A stretch of DNA of 64,000 nt from Cardiocondyla obscurior (lineage: Eukaryota > Arthropoda > Insecta > Hymenoptera > Formicidae): the NCBI RefSeq assembly GCF_019399895.1, contig NC_091867.1:5270001-5334000 (forward strand). The letters are read 5' to 3'. The position numbers were made by a program, and so were the translations under genes. Shown here piece by piece: positions 10,761 through 22,052 of this stretch. The notes under the pieces were generated by a model, which saw only the letters and a list, made by a program, of their open reading frames with translations, was not told the origin of the DNA and made no database searches. How positions within the stretch are numbered: position 1 is the first letter of the stretch; the number at the start of each line of letters is the position of its first letter.

Positions 10761-13470
10761 AATCAGCGCCGCGGCGTGTACTGATTACGAACAATCGTAA
10801 TTAAATTCTTTCCGCGCTAATGACTGCTGGCACTTGAGCTCCGTGCAAATGATATTTAAATTAGCACGCGCCCCGTATACTAATCAAAAGCCGAACCTCT
10901 CCTCGCGCCACGGACGTGCTCCCTTTCCGCCGAATTATTAATTAATATCGTATTACGATCGCATCAACTTTGCGTGATTTATCTGGAAAAAATTGGATAC
11001 TCGAGAAAATCATTTGAATAATAATCACGATAATCTTATTTTCGCACACAATTATTATTGTCATCACATTTATAACAATTCCTTATCGATCCTATGAATT
11101 TTAACGAATATTAAAGATAAAATTATACTGCGGTAAGGAGTGCATTTTAAAATTTTCAAATAATTGTAAAATTAGTAATAATTAGCAATTTGAAACCTTC
11201 GTTAAAAAATTAAGTATTAATGAAACGTGTAATATTTGACGATTTTAATTTTAATTAATTTGATTAATTTAATAATAGACTTTTTCGGTAAAAACCAATT
11301 ACAAAAACTAATATTTTAATAAATTTTTTAATATTAAATATATCTCAGGTATATTTTAAAAAATGTTTCATATAACAAATACCTCAAAATATCTGATTCG
11401 AATAATCGTTCCGGACAAGATTCGAGGAATGTATTATTCAGAGTCGCGCGAGAATATTTCGATCTATATCGGACTATTTTGGACTCACCTTGCCCGATCG
11501 CTTGCGTCAAAGTGGAGGCAATATTTTATGTGGTTTATTAGAAGAATGTTTACGAAACGAGGATAAGTGGCTTTCTCGTTAAACAATCACGATTGTTTAC
11601 ACAGAGTCTCGCGAACGTTGCAACTCTCTTACTAAAACAACCGCTGGCCAATATATCTACATACAAACATTTTTCAAAGGCCAAAAAAATAATCGCCAAA
11701 TGTTAACCAAAAGTTTCGTTTCACGCAAAAGCAAAATTTTAAAATAATCGATATTAATTTTCTTTTAGAGAAATTAAAAATAACAAAATATTATCTGCAC
11801 TTTTATAATGGTATGCTAATGATAGTAAATTATTTTTCTAAATATGTTTTCTAAGTTTTCGTATACTCGATGATTATGCTTTAACAGCTTATACATTTTG
11901 TTATATAATTTGTTATATAATTAATATAATTAAAAAGAATTTTTTGAATAAAATATATCGCAACGTAAGTTCAATGTTCAGAATGCATTAATAAAGTTTT
12001 GTAAGTATGTCTGTCGAATATCAATAGACAGTTTCAAAGCATATTTCAGCGCGATTGGTTAATCATGCGTACAGAATTTTATCAGAACGTTGTGAATATA
12101 AAGAACACCAATTCTCCATTTCGATATAATGTAATTGATTTCTGTTGATTTTTAAATAACGGCTTTATAAATTTCCATGTTAAACAATATTAAACTTATT
12201 TCAATACCTATTGTATAAACAAACAAATAAAACAATACAGTATATTTTTTTTAAATCAAGAGTGATATAAATGTTCAATTAAAACTATTTTTATTTGATA
12301 AAATGGGGTGTATAGATATAGGTATACGTATTAATATATGTATACACATGCTTCGATGCACGTGTATTTCAGCTCGCTTTATAAAGTACAAAGATTGAAT
12401 GTGAATTATTTTACACTAATAAAGGGATGACCCACGGGCAAGATATGCAACGTGCAGATATAACGTAAATAATCGCGAGAAAGATCGGCGTATACGCTTC
12501 CTAATATAATCCACGTAAGAGTTCCGTATATGCCCGATACAACACTCGCGCGCGATATTAAATATAAACTGAAACGACAATTTTCCGCAGGACAAAATGC
12601 TACAACATAGTCCAAATGGCACGCGGCAAAAGCAGCTGCATTCCAGTTGCGCAGAAGTGCATCCCGAATGCAGCAGTCGGCTGCGCAACATTCCGCAATA
12701 CCTGCGGTCATTTTGAACATGCTGGGTTAGCCAGGAATGTTAATAGAAAATACTCGGTGTCTCCAGACTTTAATTATGAGGCGCGAATGGTGATCGCGAG
12801 GAAGTTGGGCCAGGGTAAAGGGGTGAGACAGTGAAAACGGGTTTGCGCAAGAAGGTAGGAGGGTAGGGAGCTTTCATCCCTGAGAGAAGTCTCGAATTAC
12901 GCAGAGGGTGAAAATCGTGCCGCTTGTTCGACGGAAGCGTCGCGCTTACAACGAAGAAAGTGTTGAGAATTAGTGAGATCTCAAACTGTTGACGAGATAT
13001 TGAGACAAAACGGTAAACCTAGAGAGATCCCAAACAGCTTAAAGAAAATGCATCGCGCGCGGAAGGAGAACATGGGAAATGAGGAAAACGCAAAGGCTCA
13101 GATAAGAGAGGAAGATACGAAAGATACGAAATGAGTCGCGGTAAAATACTGCGAAGAACGTTGAAAATGAAAGAAAGAGGACGGGAGGATGAGATTACGT
13201 GAGAGCGGGCCATCATTGTCTGACGTTAGATTTCGTCTCTTCTCTTCCCGCGACTTCGCGTCGAGCCGATTTTCAAGGTTGATCTTCGAAACGAGCCACC
13301 GTTGCCGCAACGTTAAATCCGCGATTAAAATGCATTGCGTAAAATCAGAAGGGCGGCCTGTGCTCCGTTTCGTTCCTGCACGGCGAGTAAATTACACAGC
13401 GCCGTCAATCCGGCTCGGATTTCTCCAAAGCCCCGGGTTCACGCGAGACGGAGCAAAGCGGAATAAGGGT
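10761..13470. other. AT-rich non-coding block
   Basis: No supportable gene. A strong minus donor (GCAAG then gtgagtcc) lies at about 11484-11491, behind an open minus frame of about 33 codons that lacks a convincing acceptor. Around 12420-12830 the composition is more balanced and frames of 72-104 codons overlap on both strands without recognisable content. Confidence 0.45.
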
Positions 13471-13479
13471 GAGTAGAAT

Positions 13480-14010
13480 GGCGTGAGGCTCAACGAAGCA
13501 AGTTGAGCAAGGAAGGAATAGAAGGACGCGCGATGTCCTAAGAAGAGGTGAAGTTAAAACCGGAGCGCAAACTGGACCAAGAATAGAAAAAAAAAAGGGA
13601 AAAGGGAAAGCACGATAGTACGAAACGACGTAAAAGTAAGGTAATGTAAAGAAACGAAGCAATGCAAAGCAAACGGTAATATAGTGGAATGAAAATAGAG
13701 CAAAGTGGGGTAAAATAAAGCGTATAAAGAGCGAAAAGGAAGTGGAGAGATTCTAAGCATGAGCAAAGTAAATCGGAGGGCTGAAGAGAAACGGAATGAG
13801 GAAAGTAAAGCATAAAGCATGGTAAAGTGCAGTGAAATAATGCAAAGCAAAGTAAAATGTATCAGCGCAAATACAAATAGAGTAAAATAGAGCGGAAATA
13901 AGCACAAGTAGAAGAGTAAAATGGAACACAGGCAAATAGAATAAATCAAAATATATCGAAGCTGATAAAAGTGAGAAGAAAACTGAAAACAAGTATCTAA
14001 TGACATAACG
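13480..14010. repeat. Degenerate purine-rich repeat tract
   Basis: The plus strand is a quasi-periodic run of short units such as gtaaaa, caaagc, taaagc and gaaaag, with few T residues. The minus strand therefore lacks stop codons and shows three overlapping Phe/Leu/Ser/Tyr-rich frames (85-154 codons) that mimic membrane proteins. The repetition explains these frames, so no gene is called. Confidence 0.7.
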
Positions 14011-14439
14011 TAAAGCAATTATGGATAACAAGCATTATTACATTATAATTACGTTAGTAATCGGCGTTTCTGCACCGGATGTTTGGTGGCAAGTTTTAAT
14101 ACTCGATTAATCGAATCAAAAATTTTGAGAAAATACAATCCTTATCTTCCATAACGGCTATTTATAAAACATATAATCCAAATAGCATAAAAAAAATTTA
14201 TCACAGCGATATGACGAAACGTACGATGCGCAGCGTAGATTAACCGCTGCCCGCGTTTTATCTGATGCGAAATATGTACGCGTTACTAGTTGTTTAACGC
14301 AGTTTTCGGATATAATCGAAGCGATTTATATTATTTAGACGAGTACGAAGGCGCCGTTCCGGAGTATCGATAATATACGCATCTGGTAAAGAGTGGGAGG
14401 AGAAATCGCGACAATGAAAATTCGTTATCCGTTGTAAAA

Positions 14440-14882
14440 TGAAATTTACGCGTCGGGCGCGATACAATGGATCATCTCGATCCAAACGTATCGCTTTTTG
14501 CAGTCGCGAGTCGAGAGGGCTCGACAATTCCGCTCACAAGCTGCGTGTGAAAGATGTGCCGCGCGGATTTATCCGCGAGCGAGTCGCCACAAAAGCGGCC
14601 CCTTTCGCCGTTCTCGCGTTTACGTGCCAAAATGCGTCACGAAAATACGTTCGCAGCTGCCAGCGTGTTCGATTGAGTTCAAAAGGATCCGAAGATTTAA
14701 CGGTTTTGCGATCCTGGACCACGGGACGCGACGGTCCGAGTTTGTAAAGATGCGACGCGGCTCCGAAGCTTCAGATATTTAAGTATCCAAAGCGGTGTAA
14801 CGCACAGAGATATTCCGGAGTAAATCGCTGCACCACCAGCACCCTTTTATTCATTTCGCTTTGACGCACGAGTATATCACAA
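14440..14882 (+). other. CpG-rich block ending in a strong donor
   Basis: A CpG-rich stretch with overlapping frames on both strands (62-102 codons) runs into a strong donor (TATCACAA then gtaagttta) at 14883. This is the arrangement of an untranslated first exon with promoter upstream. No initiator was identified. The exon end TCACAA is identical to that of the exon ending at 43430, which is probably coincidence. Confidence 0.22.
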
Positions 14883-15605
14883 GTAAGTTTACAGTTGCAA
14901 ATATCAAAATCTAAGGATTTAAAGATCTAAGGGGAAGACATCGATAAAACGTGCATCTCGCGCCTTATTCTTGCACCATCGAGTCTGTAGAAGCTCGGTA
15001 TTTATTGGTCTAAAAATTTTTAGACTTTAAAAATTCAAACTTAGAAAAGACATTCTTGATTCCACAATTCGCGACAGACCTGGTAAATATTTAAAGATTA
15101 AGTAAGTAACCTTTTTGAAATCTGAAGTGTCAGATTTACGAGCGCAGCGACGCAAATCTTTAAATGCTTTTGGTAAAGATGTGGAGCGTCAAGAATCTTC
15201 AAACTTTGTATTTCTTCAAATATTTAAGTTGTTATATACGTTCGAAATCTATTCTCTTGAAAGTTTTATCTACAGTAAACGCTGTCGATCTAATGCTTCG
15301 TACAAGTGTAATATATTATTTAAAAAATCAGAATGGAATAATTTTGATTACTACATACAGATGTTACAATTTCAAATTTATTTTTATTATTACCGAATAA
15401 AAAGAAGATGAATTTAATTTATCAAATTTCAAGAAAAAAGCAAAGTTTTAAGAAGATTATCTTTTACAACCGACCGACATCGCTTCACAAATTTTATCTC
15501 ATATTTTAAAACTTCGATTATTAAGATCATATATTTTCAAGCACCTGCGGATTCATAAATCGCAAATTCGTATCGAGTACACAATGGAATATTTTAAATA
15601 AAATA
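14883..15605. other. AT-rich non-coding block
   Basis: Overlapping plus-strand frames of 78 and 98 codons at 15115-15411 are AT-driven and unrecognised. Nothing else is seen. Confidence 0.5.
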
Positions 15606-16244
15606 TTAATAAAAAAGAAATCGTACGATCCGACCGGCATGCAAGTACGGTGCCCCGACGTAAGGACGAAAGTCTCTATTGTTTGCATTTCCACGTATGT
15701 ACGGCTCCTTGGAAAACCGGGTCCATAATTTTAACGTTTTTGCATGCCTTCGTATCTCCTTCTCTTTCTCTCTTCTTCCACACTTTCCGTTTTCTCTTTC
15801 TGTTCCTTTATCATCCGAGAACGGGATGAAAGCTCCGACCGCATGAAAGCGCGCCTTTTTGCCCCGGGAAATAAAAATTACCATGTCAGACATAAACCGC
15901 TCCGTCTCTTGCTTTTTTCCCGCCACCCCTTGCGGACTTTCTTCCACCTTCAACCTTCGTCGTCTCATCACATTCGCACCACTTCGTGAAAGAACAAAGC
16001 CACGATAGGACTGATGAGCTTTATTAGCGTACTTGATTGTTACAAAAATAGCTTTTTTTATCGAAAATTTATCAGATTTTTTTTCAAAATTAACGAAAAC
16101 TTTCAAATTTTGTTGCATACATACATATTTAAGATTAAATATTATCAAAATAATAAATCTCAAAAATATAAAAATTGTAAGACAAATGTCTGCAATCAAA
16201 TTTTTTTTAAAAAAAGAACTTGTAAGTTTCAAATATCTTTGCAA
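15606..16244 (-). CDS. Longest open frame in window, unknown
   Basis: A 212-codon minus-strand frame from an ATG at 16244 to a stop at 15606. Residues 1-75 are AT-coded, Phe/Ile/Lys-rich, with one hydrophobic stretch near residues 19-38 that could be a membrane segment. Residues 80-212 have ordinary composition, with an Arg/Lys/Glu-rich run near 148-170 and a C-terminal part containing RFSKEPYIRGNANNRDFRPY. No known domain is recognised. With about 60% A+T a frame this long is unlikely by chance, but the strand is purine-rich, which depletes stops. No promoter, poly-A signal or splice sites clearly fit. Confidence 0.2.
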   Translation of the reverse strand: MQRYLKLTSSFFKKNLIADICLTIFIFLRFIILIIFNLKYVCMQQNLKVFVNFEKKSDKFSIKKAIFVTIKYANKAHQSYRGFVLSRSGANVMRRRRLKVEESPQGVAGKKQETERFMSDMVIFISRGKKARFHAVGAFIPFSDDKGTERENGKCGRREKEKEIRRHAKTLKLWTRFSKEPYIRGNANNRDFRPYVGAPYLHAGRIVRFLFY

Positions 16245-16650
16245 CAGTCATTAATTAGTCCACATCTCGTTTACCATGTTTCTACATTCAAGTAAATTTG
16301 TGAAATAAATGATATTTATCTCTAAAAAAAAATTGAAATTAATTTCTACTATAAAATACTTGTAGATAAATTTATTTTCAAGAATTTTTGCAAGATAAAA
16401 CTAATCTTTTCGCTTTTCTATCTTAATTTATCTTTTCCTCATTTAATTTTTTTCTTTTAACAGTATTCGATAACATAAAATTAGCAATCTTCTTTCCCCC
16501 CGTTTTTATTTTATTTTTACTCAAAAAAGAAGCCATCTACGGTCCCTCTTTACCGAGTTTTATCTTTTTAATGAAGAACTACATCGACTTCAAGTTCGTT
16601 CAAGAAGGAATCGAATTTCGACGACGACAGACGGAGAAATCGGCAGAAGC

Positions 16651-16733
16651 TTAAAAGCTGTCATTCGTCGGTGCAGTTGCAACGGAGTGCAAGAAGTGCA
16701 ACGTCGGCTGCATCTCGTCTCGCATTTACACCG
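16651..16733 (+). promoter_or_regulatory. Candidate core promoter and first exon
   Basis: A TATA-like TTAAAAG at 16651-16657 sits 24 bases before an initiator-like GCAGTT (A at 16675). At +28 to +32 is CGTCG, matching four of five positions of the insect downstream promoter element. A donor (ACACCG then gtaagg) at 16734 would end a 59-nt untranslated first exon containing GTGCAAGAAGTGCAACGTCG. Each element is imperfect; their joint spacing is the argument. Confidence 0.3.
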
Positions 16734-18392
16734 GTAAGGAGGATATTCTCTCTCGGTTCGCCAGCAATCGAGTATTCCAAGGAGTTAAATAATTGCTAAC
16801 TCCCGTGGAAACTTTCCTAGAGGCAGATCGGACACGTGAAAGATCGCGGATCAATGACATGGAAAATGGAGAAGATCAAAAGAATTTGGAAAAGATGCGG
16901 GAGCTAAAGAAAATGAAAAATATTGCAAACATAAAGATCTTTTAGAAACTTTGGATCTTAAAAGACGTGGAAAATTCTATTTTGGAAAATTGACTAATCC
17001 AGAAGGTAGCTAAAAATCGAGAAAGTAGGGAAGCGCAAAACTTCTTGAAAAAAAGGAGACGCGAAAACTCAAGATAGAAGTTTCGAGGCAGGAAGAAAAC
17101 GAATAAAATTCGAATATTACAAAGTGATATATGGGAAGATAAAGTAAGCACGAAGAATACAGAATTTCACAAAGTAAGAAAAAAAAAAGAAAAAAAACGA
17201 GAATGGATATCAAAACTATAATTATAAAATTAAATATGATCGAACAATGAAATGTAAGAATAAGAGAATTTCAAAGTTTACGTGAGTATATTCGGAGATC
17301 ACGAGGAAAGTATACGGGTATAAAGAAAAGTATGTTCGGGATATTGATTATGGCACGTGCGTGGTGTCGACATATATAGCTCTGTGGATGCACGTGTGCA
17401 ACGCACACGTGTACACGCAAAACGCATTTCGATGCTTCAGACGGTTGGACAGTTATTGGTACTTAGAAGAAGAGCATCGGAGAACCATAAACTTGGGCGA
17501 TCGGAGGTTACAGAGGACGGTTTAGGGGTTGCACGCGGGACGATGGGGGTTGGGGAAGCGACGTCCTCGATCCGCGTGCAGGATGCATCTGCATTTAAAG
17601 TGGTTGCGCTTGCCAGCTACTCCGCTGCGAAATCACGTGATGCGTGATTTCTATTGTTTCCTCCCTATCCTTTCTTTTCTCTTCGGATCGACGGCATCCC
17701 GATATCACGCCAGGCAACATCAGATTCTTGGCTTTCATTGGGATCCAGGATTTCTTCCCGACTTCGCGGATCGCGGATTTAGACTTCTATCCGCCGCGAA
17801 TATCCCGTGATGCAAATTTATGAGGTATCTCAAGGTCCAAGCTTTAAGATTCGGGATTTCCAGAATTTTGGGACAATTTAGATCTTATACACGGCCCCAG
17901 CGATTCTAGTGGAATCAAGCGCTTTTAAGAGTCAGGATCTCCTTCAATCTCGGTGATATTTTAAATCCAAATTTTTAAAAGACAGGGACATTTAATTTTC
18001 TTACAACGAATAAACGTTTTAAACAAGTAGGAATAAAAGGCATATATATCAATAATAAAAGTAAGTGAAATTTTAAGCGAACCGGTCGATTGAATGTTTC
18101 ATTAATTTTCTTTTTCTGCATCAGTCATTTTTACTATAAATTAATCCTATCGGAGGGTAAAATATTTTAAAAGATATTTTGCAAAACCATGTGAATATGC
18201 GTTCAAAATTATTGGTGTGCGCTTTCGTTTAAAAGTACGCAGTATAATGCACAGTACATTTTATTTGTTTTTGACACGATTTAATATTTAAAAGTCGATA
18301 TAAAGCAGTCAACGCAATTCCGCTTTGTATTAAAATCTGATTCAGTTCAATTCGTTTCTGACTGTGTATGCAGCCTTTTAACTCCGAATAAT
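16734..18392. other. Non-coding block
   Basis: Purine-rich to about 17340, then moderately GC-rich around 17350-17820 with plus-strand frames of 93 and 96 codons that overlap and carry no recognisable content. Phrases such as gggatttc, ggatttcttc and caggatctcc recur around 17690-17945 as a loose degenerate repeat. Confidence 0.45.
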
Positions 18393-18896
18393 ATGTCTGC
18401 GAGCTATGGACATTTCGATCGGACGCGGGGATCGCGCAAAAGATTGTTCTCTCGTGCACGGGAAAAAGACGGCCGGCGGCGATTAAGCGCGAACGCGCAG
18501 CTCTCGAAACCGGGCACGAAACGAGAGACCGGGACGTATCGATGCCCTAAAGTACACCGTGAAACTTGCATACACGCGTGTGTGAATAGCGCGAGAGGAA
18601 AAATTATCATCATCCTGCGAAAACAGAGCACGCTCATTCGCTCGTTCGTTCGCTCGCAGATTCTGTGCGCCCGAGATAACTATGCAAATACGCTTCCTCG
18701 CCGGCTCGTACCGAGGGCTGACAACGACAAAACCCAAATTCTGACTCCGACGGCGCTAAAGAGAGAGAATAAAGGTAATTCGGAGACCGGGGCTTCAGGG
18801 ACAAGAGCGAAGAATATTGAAAAAAAGACCGGGGTCTGTCGCGTGATATTATATGGAAAGCCCGTGAGGCAGGAAACGACGCTGAACAAACTGTAA
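18393..18896 (+). CDS. CpG-rich open frame, doubtful
   Basis: A 167-codon plus-strand frame starts at 18393 (MSASYGHFDRTRGSRKRLFS) and ends with the CpG-rich block. It is rich in Arg, Lys, Thr and Ser, has no recognisable domain, and overlaps minus-strand frames of 77, 84 and 69 codons, one running through a TTCG microsatellite near 18640-18655. High GC explains the openness. The block may instead be a promoter region. It is listed because it is the longest single plus frame outside the CpG block at 7.8-8.3 kb. Confidence 0.12.
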   Translation: MSASYGHFDRTRGSRKRLFSRAREKDGRRRLSANAQLSKPGTKRETGTYRCPKVHRETCIHACVNSARGKIIIILRKQSTLIRSFVRSQILCARDNYANTLPRRLVPRADNDKTQILTPTALKRENKGNSETGASGTRAKNIEKKTGVCRVILYGKPVRQETTLNKL

Positions 18897-20680
18897 CACT
18901 TTCGATGAAAATTTAATAATTAATTGTTGATTATTAAATGTGTTTCTTTTTTGTTTCGAGATTACTAATAATAAAATAATTGAAGTAATTGAATCAAATA
19001 AACAAAATAATACCTAATTTGATTACGATTAAATAACTAAAAACTGCTGGCTAATATAATGTGAATTAAAAATTATTAAATCGAGAAACCTTCCTCGTAA
19101 CTCCAATCCTTTGAAAATAGATCAATTCAGAAATAGATCAGTTCAGTAAGAATGATATTTATTCACTTATAACCGAGATGTTTTTAGCCAGATAAATTGA
19201 GCAAAGATAACGAAAAAATTTATCTATAAGAAACTGCTTAAAGTGTAGATTGGATTTTCCGGCTCATTTTTATCTCGCCTTTAAAAGAGCAGAATTTGTC
19301 ACACATATCTCAAAATATACCCACCCGCTTTAGAGACCTTTCACTTGAATAAAGTTCGATACTTTCGGGCGTCTCCGTAGTGTCGATTCCTGACAGTGCC
19401 AGGCTTTTGTCGCGGTCAGAGGACGAAGGGTGAAAAGTGAATTTCGTGTCACGGAATCAGGAGGACGGTGGATTCTGTACGCGCGGAATATGATAAATCG
19501 CGCTATAAAGCATATCCCGGGGGAGGGAAGTGGTGCACCCGCGTACCTTGTTGCTCAGCCGATGACGCATGGGCGTCGCGACACCATCGCGTTTCCAGAT
19601 TCGCGCATCATTTGTCAGTGGCCGAGCGACACAAAAAATTCAAAGTCCATTCTTTCTTACGTTCCCACTATCTGCTCGCGATCGTCGATCATTCGCCAAC
19701 AATGTCGCTGACCGACGCGTGCCGGAAGTCTCTGATCTGAGTCTCTTCCCTTTTTCATCGTCCTTTTTTTTTTATCACCGTAACCAGAGCGACATTTCTC
19801 ACACCGTGTTCAAACGCAAAGAGGATTTATACCGCGAATTGAAAGAATCGTGGCTTGTCGACTCTTAGAATTAGTCTCGAAATTCATACTTTTTTTAAAA
19901 TTTCTATTTGAGTACTTAAAAATTTAGAGATAAATGGTTATGATGTGCTTGAAGATATGTGCATTTCGTTGCTTTTTAGCTATCGAGCTAGATTTGTAAA
20001 ATTGACAAGATACTAAGATTAATTAATTTATTTCTAGATCGTAGAATAGGAGCAGATGTAATATCCGTCTGTAAGCTCTGCGACATAAAATTCATTTACA
20101 TTATTTATTTCTAGTATATTCGAAACTTTATAAAGCAAACCGTTTCTGATGGCTGAGTGTTATATGTCACGGTAAAGTAAAGAATTTACCAATGTTCATG
20201 TCAGAATGTTTGTAGAAAACTGAGAAATCTTTATAGCGTTAGTTTATAATTTTAAAGTCCGGGGTACGATCCACTAAAACAGCTCGTAATGGAATTTATA
20301 TTCTATGCTTAGGAAGAATCAGATTAACATGAGGAAAATGGATGTCAGTCTAAAACGGAATATGAATATACGAGTTATGAAACTGGAAATGTTTCGGATC
20401 TTTAAATCTTTCCACCCCTTTAAATTTCTTACAATTGCTTGAAATAAAATTGTAAAAACAGAATAATGTGATAATGATGTGAAAATTATGTAATCATTAT
20501 ACATCGTACACGTTTCTCAGAAATTATCTAGCCAGACCGCATTAAATTTATCAAGCACCGATAAGAAACATTTCTATAAATCAAACATTTTGAAAGATTG
20601 AAAAGTTTAATAAGCTTTTCGCGCAGTCGTTATTACCGCTGACGAAGAGTTATTTAATTTTTTTTTTTCTTTTTCGCTAT
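18897..20680. other. Mostly AT-rich non-coding block
   Basis: Contains a CpG-richer island at about 19370-19745 with three overlapping plus frames (90-99 codons) in different phases, none recognisable. The rest is AT-rich filler. A possible minus acceptor (gatttctcag) lies near 20206. Confidence 0.5.
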
Positions 20681-21075
20681 ATTGGAGTTTAAGGGTCGCA
20701 CAGGAATTTTCATTACAGCGCACAATGGTAATTGGTGCTTTTCGCGATCTACATGGAGAAGGATGAGGATCGTGACGCTCGACGTATCGTGCGCGCGGAG
20801 AATTTTGCCCGCGCGTATTTCGGCGCCTAACTTTTTATACGGCGTTTTCGCGCGCGACGAAATGACGTAGTAAATCCTCGTTTCGCGAATTTAGTTCCAG
20901 AGCGCGAATAATAAAGCGCGGACGTATCTTCGCTCAGCGTTTTACCGTCGCTGGCGAGTACGAATGTATTTCGAAAAACTGCTTACGCGCTTCACAGTTG
21001 CTGTGAGAGTTCGCACGCGTCTGCGACGTCGGCGTTGCGACGTCGGAAAATGATATCGCGGCGCGATAAGAAAAG
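20681..21075. promoter_or_regulatory. CpG-rich segment
   Basis: CpG-rich patch preceded by a pyrimidine run, with one 62-codon plus frame. It contains cgacgtcggcgttgcgacgtcgg, a near-repeat of cgacgtcgg around 21025-21050. No TATA/initiator pair was identified. Confidence 0.3.
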
Positions 21076-21889
21076 GTAAAATTATCACTTATTGGCTCGT
21101 TTCAGAAATGCAAAAGTTATTGTTAAGTCTGAAACTTTTCAGTAAATATGTTGTCTCAGTATAATATTTAACAAACTTTGTGCGAGCAAAATTATTACAA
21201 GTATTTAATATATTTCTACTTTTCTAATAAATGTAGTAAAGAGTAATTTGTAAAGTTGAGGCCTTTACTTGCGACAGATTAGTGCGTAAGTAATATAAGT
21301 TTTTACATTACAAAAATGTAGAAGGTTTCTGCTAATTAAACTTCAGAAATACGAATAACGTAGCAACAAAATCTTTCTTTTCCGCGGTTTAATATTAGAC
21401 TTCACTTTAACTCTCTCTCAATGTAATTCGTTGAGAATGGGAGGCATCCACGAATATCTGGAAATTTTAATCCAAAACAAAATATGAATATACATTTCCT
21501 GCAGAAATAATACGTACGTATTTTTGTATATTATGGAAAGAATGTCTAAAATGTCAGATATCATATATAAAGCACGCTTCAAGCACGTATTCTCGTTTTG
21601 TTGTCTGGAGGCAACGCGATACGATAGATAGATTAGTAGAATTTAGTTTTAAAACTTAATTATAAAAATTTTCAATACCTGATATTAAAAAGCTATGGAA
21701 AGGTCTGCGCCGATGAGAACAAAAAAAAACATAAAGATATTTAATTTTAAATTAATAAAAGAATTATAAAACAAGCGAAAAATTGAACAAGATTTTAAAT
21801 AAGACAAAAATTTGCAAAGTTCTTTTTTCAATCTCTCACTTCAAATAAACCTTCGTGAAATCCATTAAAAAGATAAAAATGAAAATTAT
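21076..21889. other. AT-rich non-coding block
   Basis: No gene or repeat supported. If the minus-strand promoter at 21953 is real, this would be its transcribed downstream side, but no exon boundary could be placed. Confidence 0.5.
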
Positions 21890-22052
21890 TCAAGACATCG
21901 TAGATAAGAAAATAAGTGCGGTCAACATGGAACACTCTATATCCAACTAAACTGACTACGGTCCCGCCTTAATAAGCTTTTATAGGCCGCAAGCTCACTG
22001 AGATTGAAGTGTTAGGCACTTCAGTGCTTAATAGACACCTAAGCTTGAAGTG
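21890..22052 (-). promoter_or_regulatory. TATA/initiator core promoter with short frame
   Basis: On the minus strand TATAAAA (21984-21978) lies exactly 31 bases before the A of TCAGTT (A at 21953), the canonical insect TATA-initiator spacing. Upstream, three copies of TGAAGTG or its complement lie at 22005-22011, 22017-22023 and 22046-22052. The first ATG is 25 bases into the predicted transcript (21928) and opens MLTALIFLSTMS then a stop at 21890, resembling the start of a signal peptide. No donor was found inside it, so the true product is unknown. A TATA promoter of this type often drives a tightly regulated gene; that is inference. Confidence 0.45.

Noticed and set aside
13554..14018. 154-codon minus frame resembling a multi-pass membrane protein
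   Set aside because: It lies wholly in a degenerate purine-rich repeat; the Phe/Leu/Tyr richness and the overlapping frames follow from the repeat.
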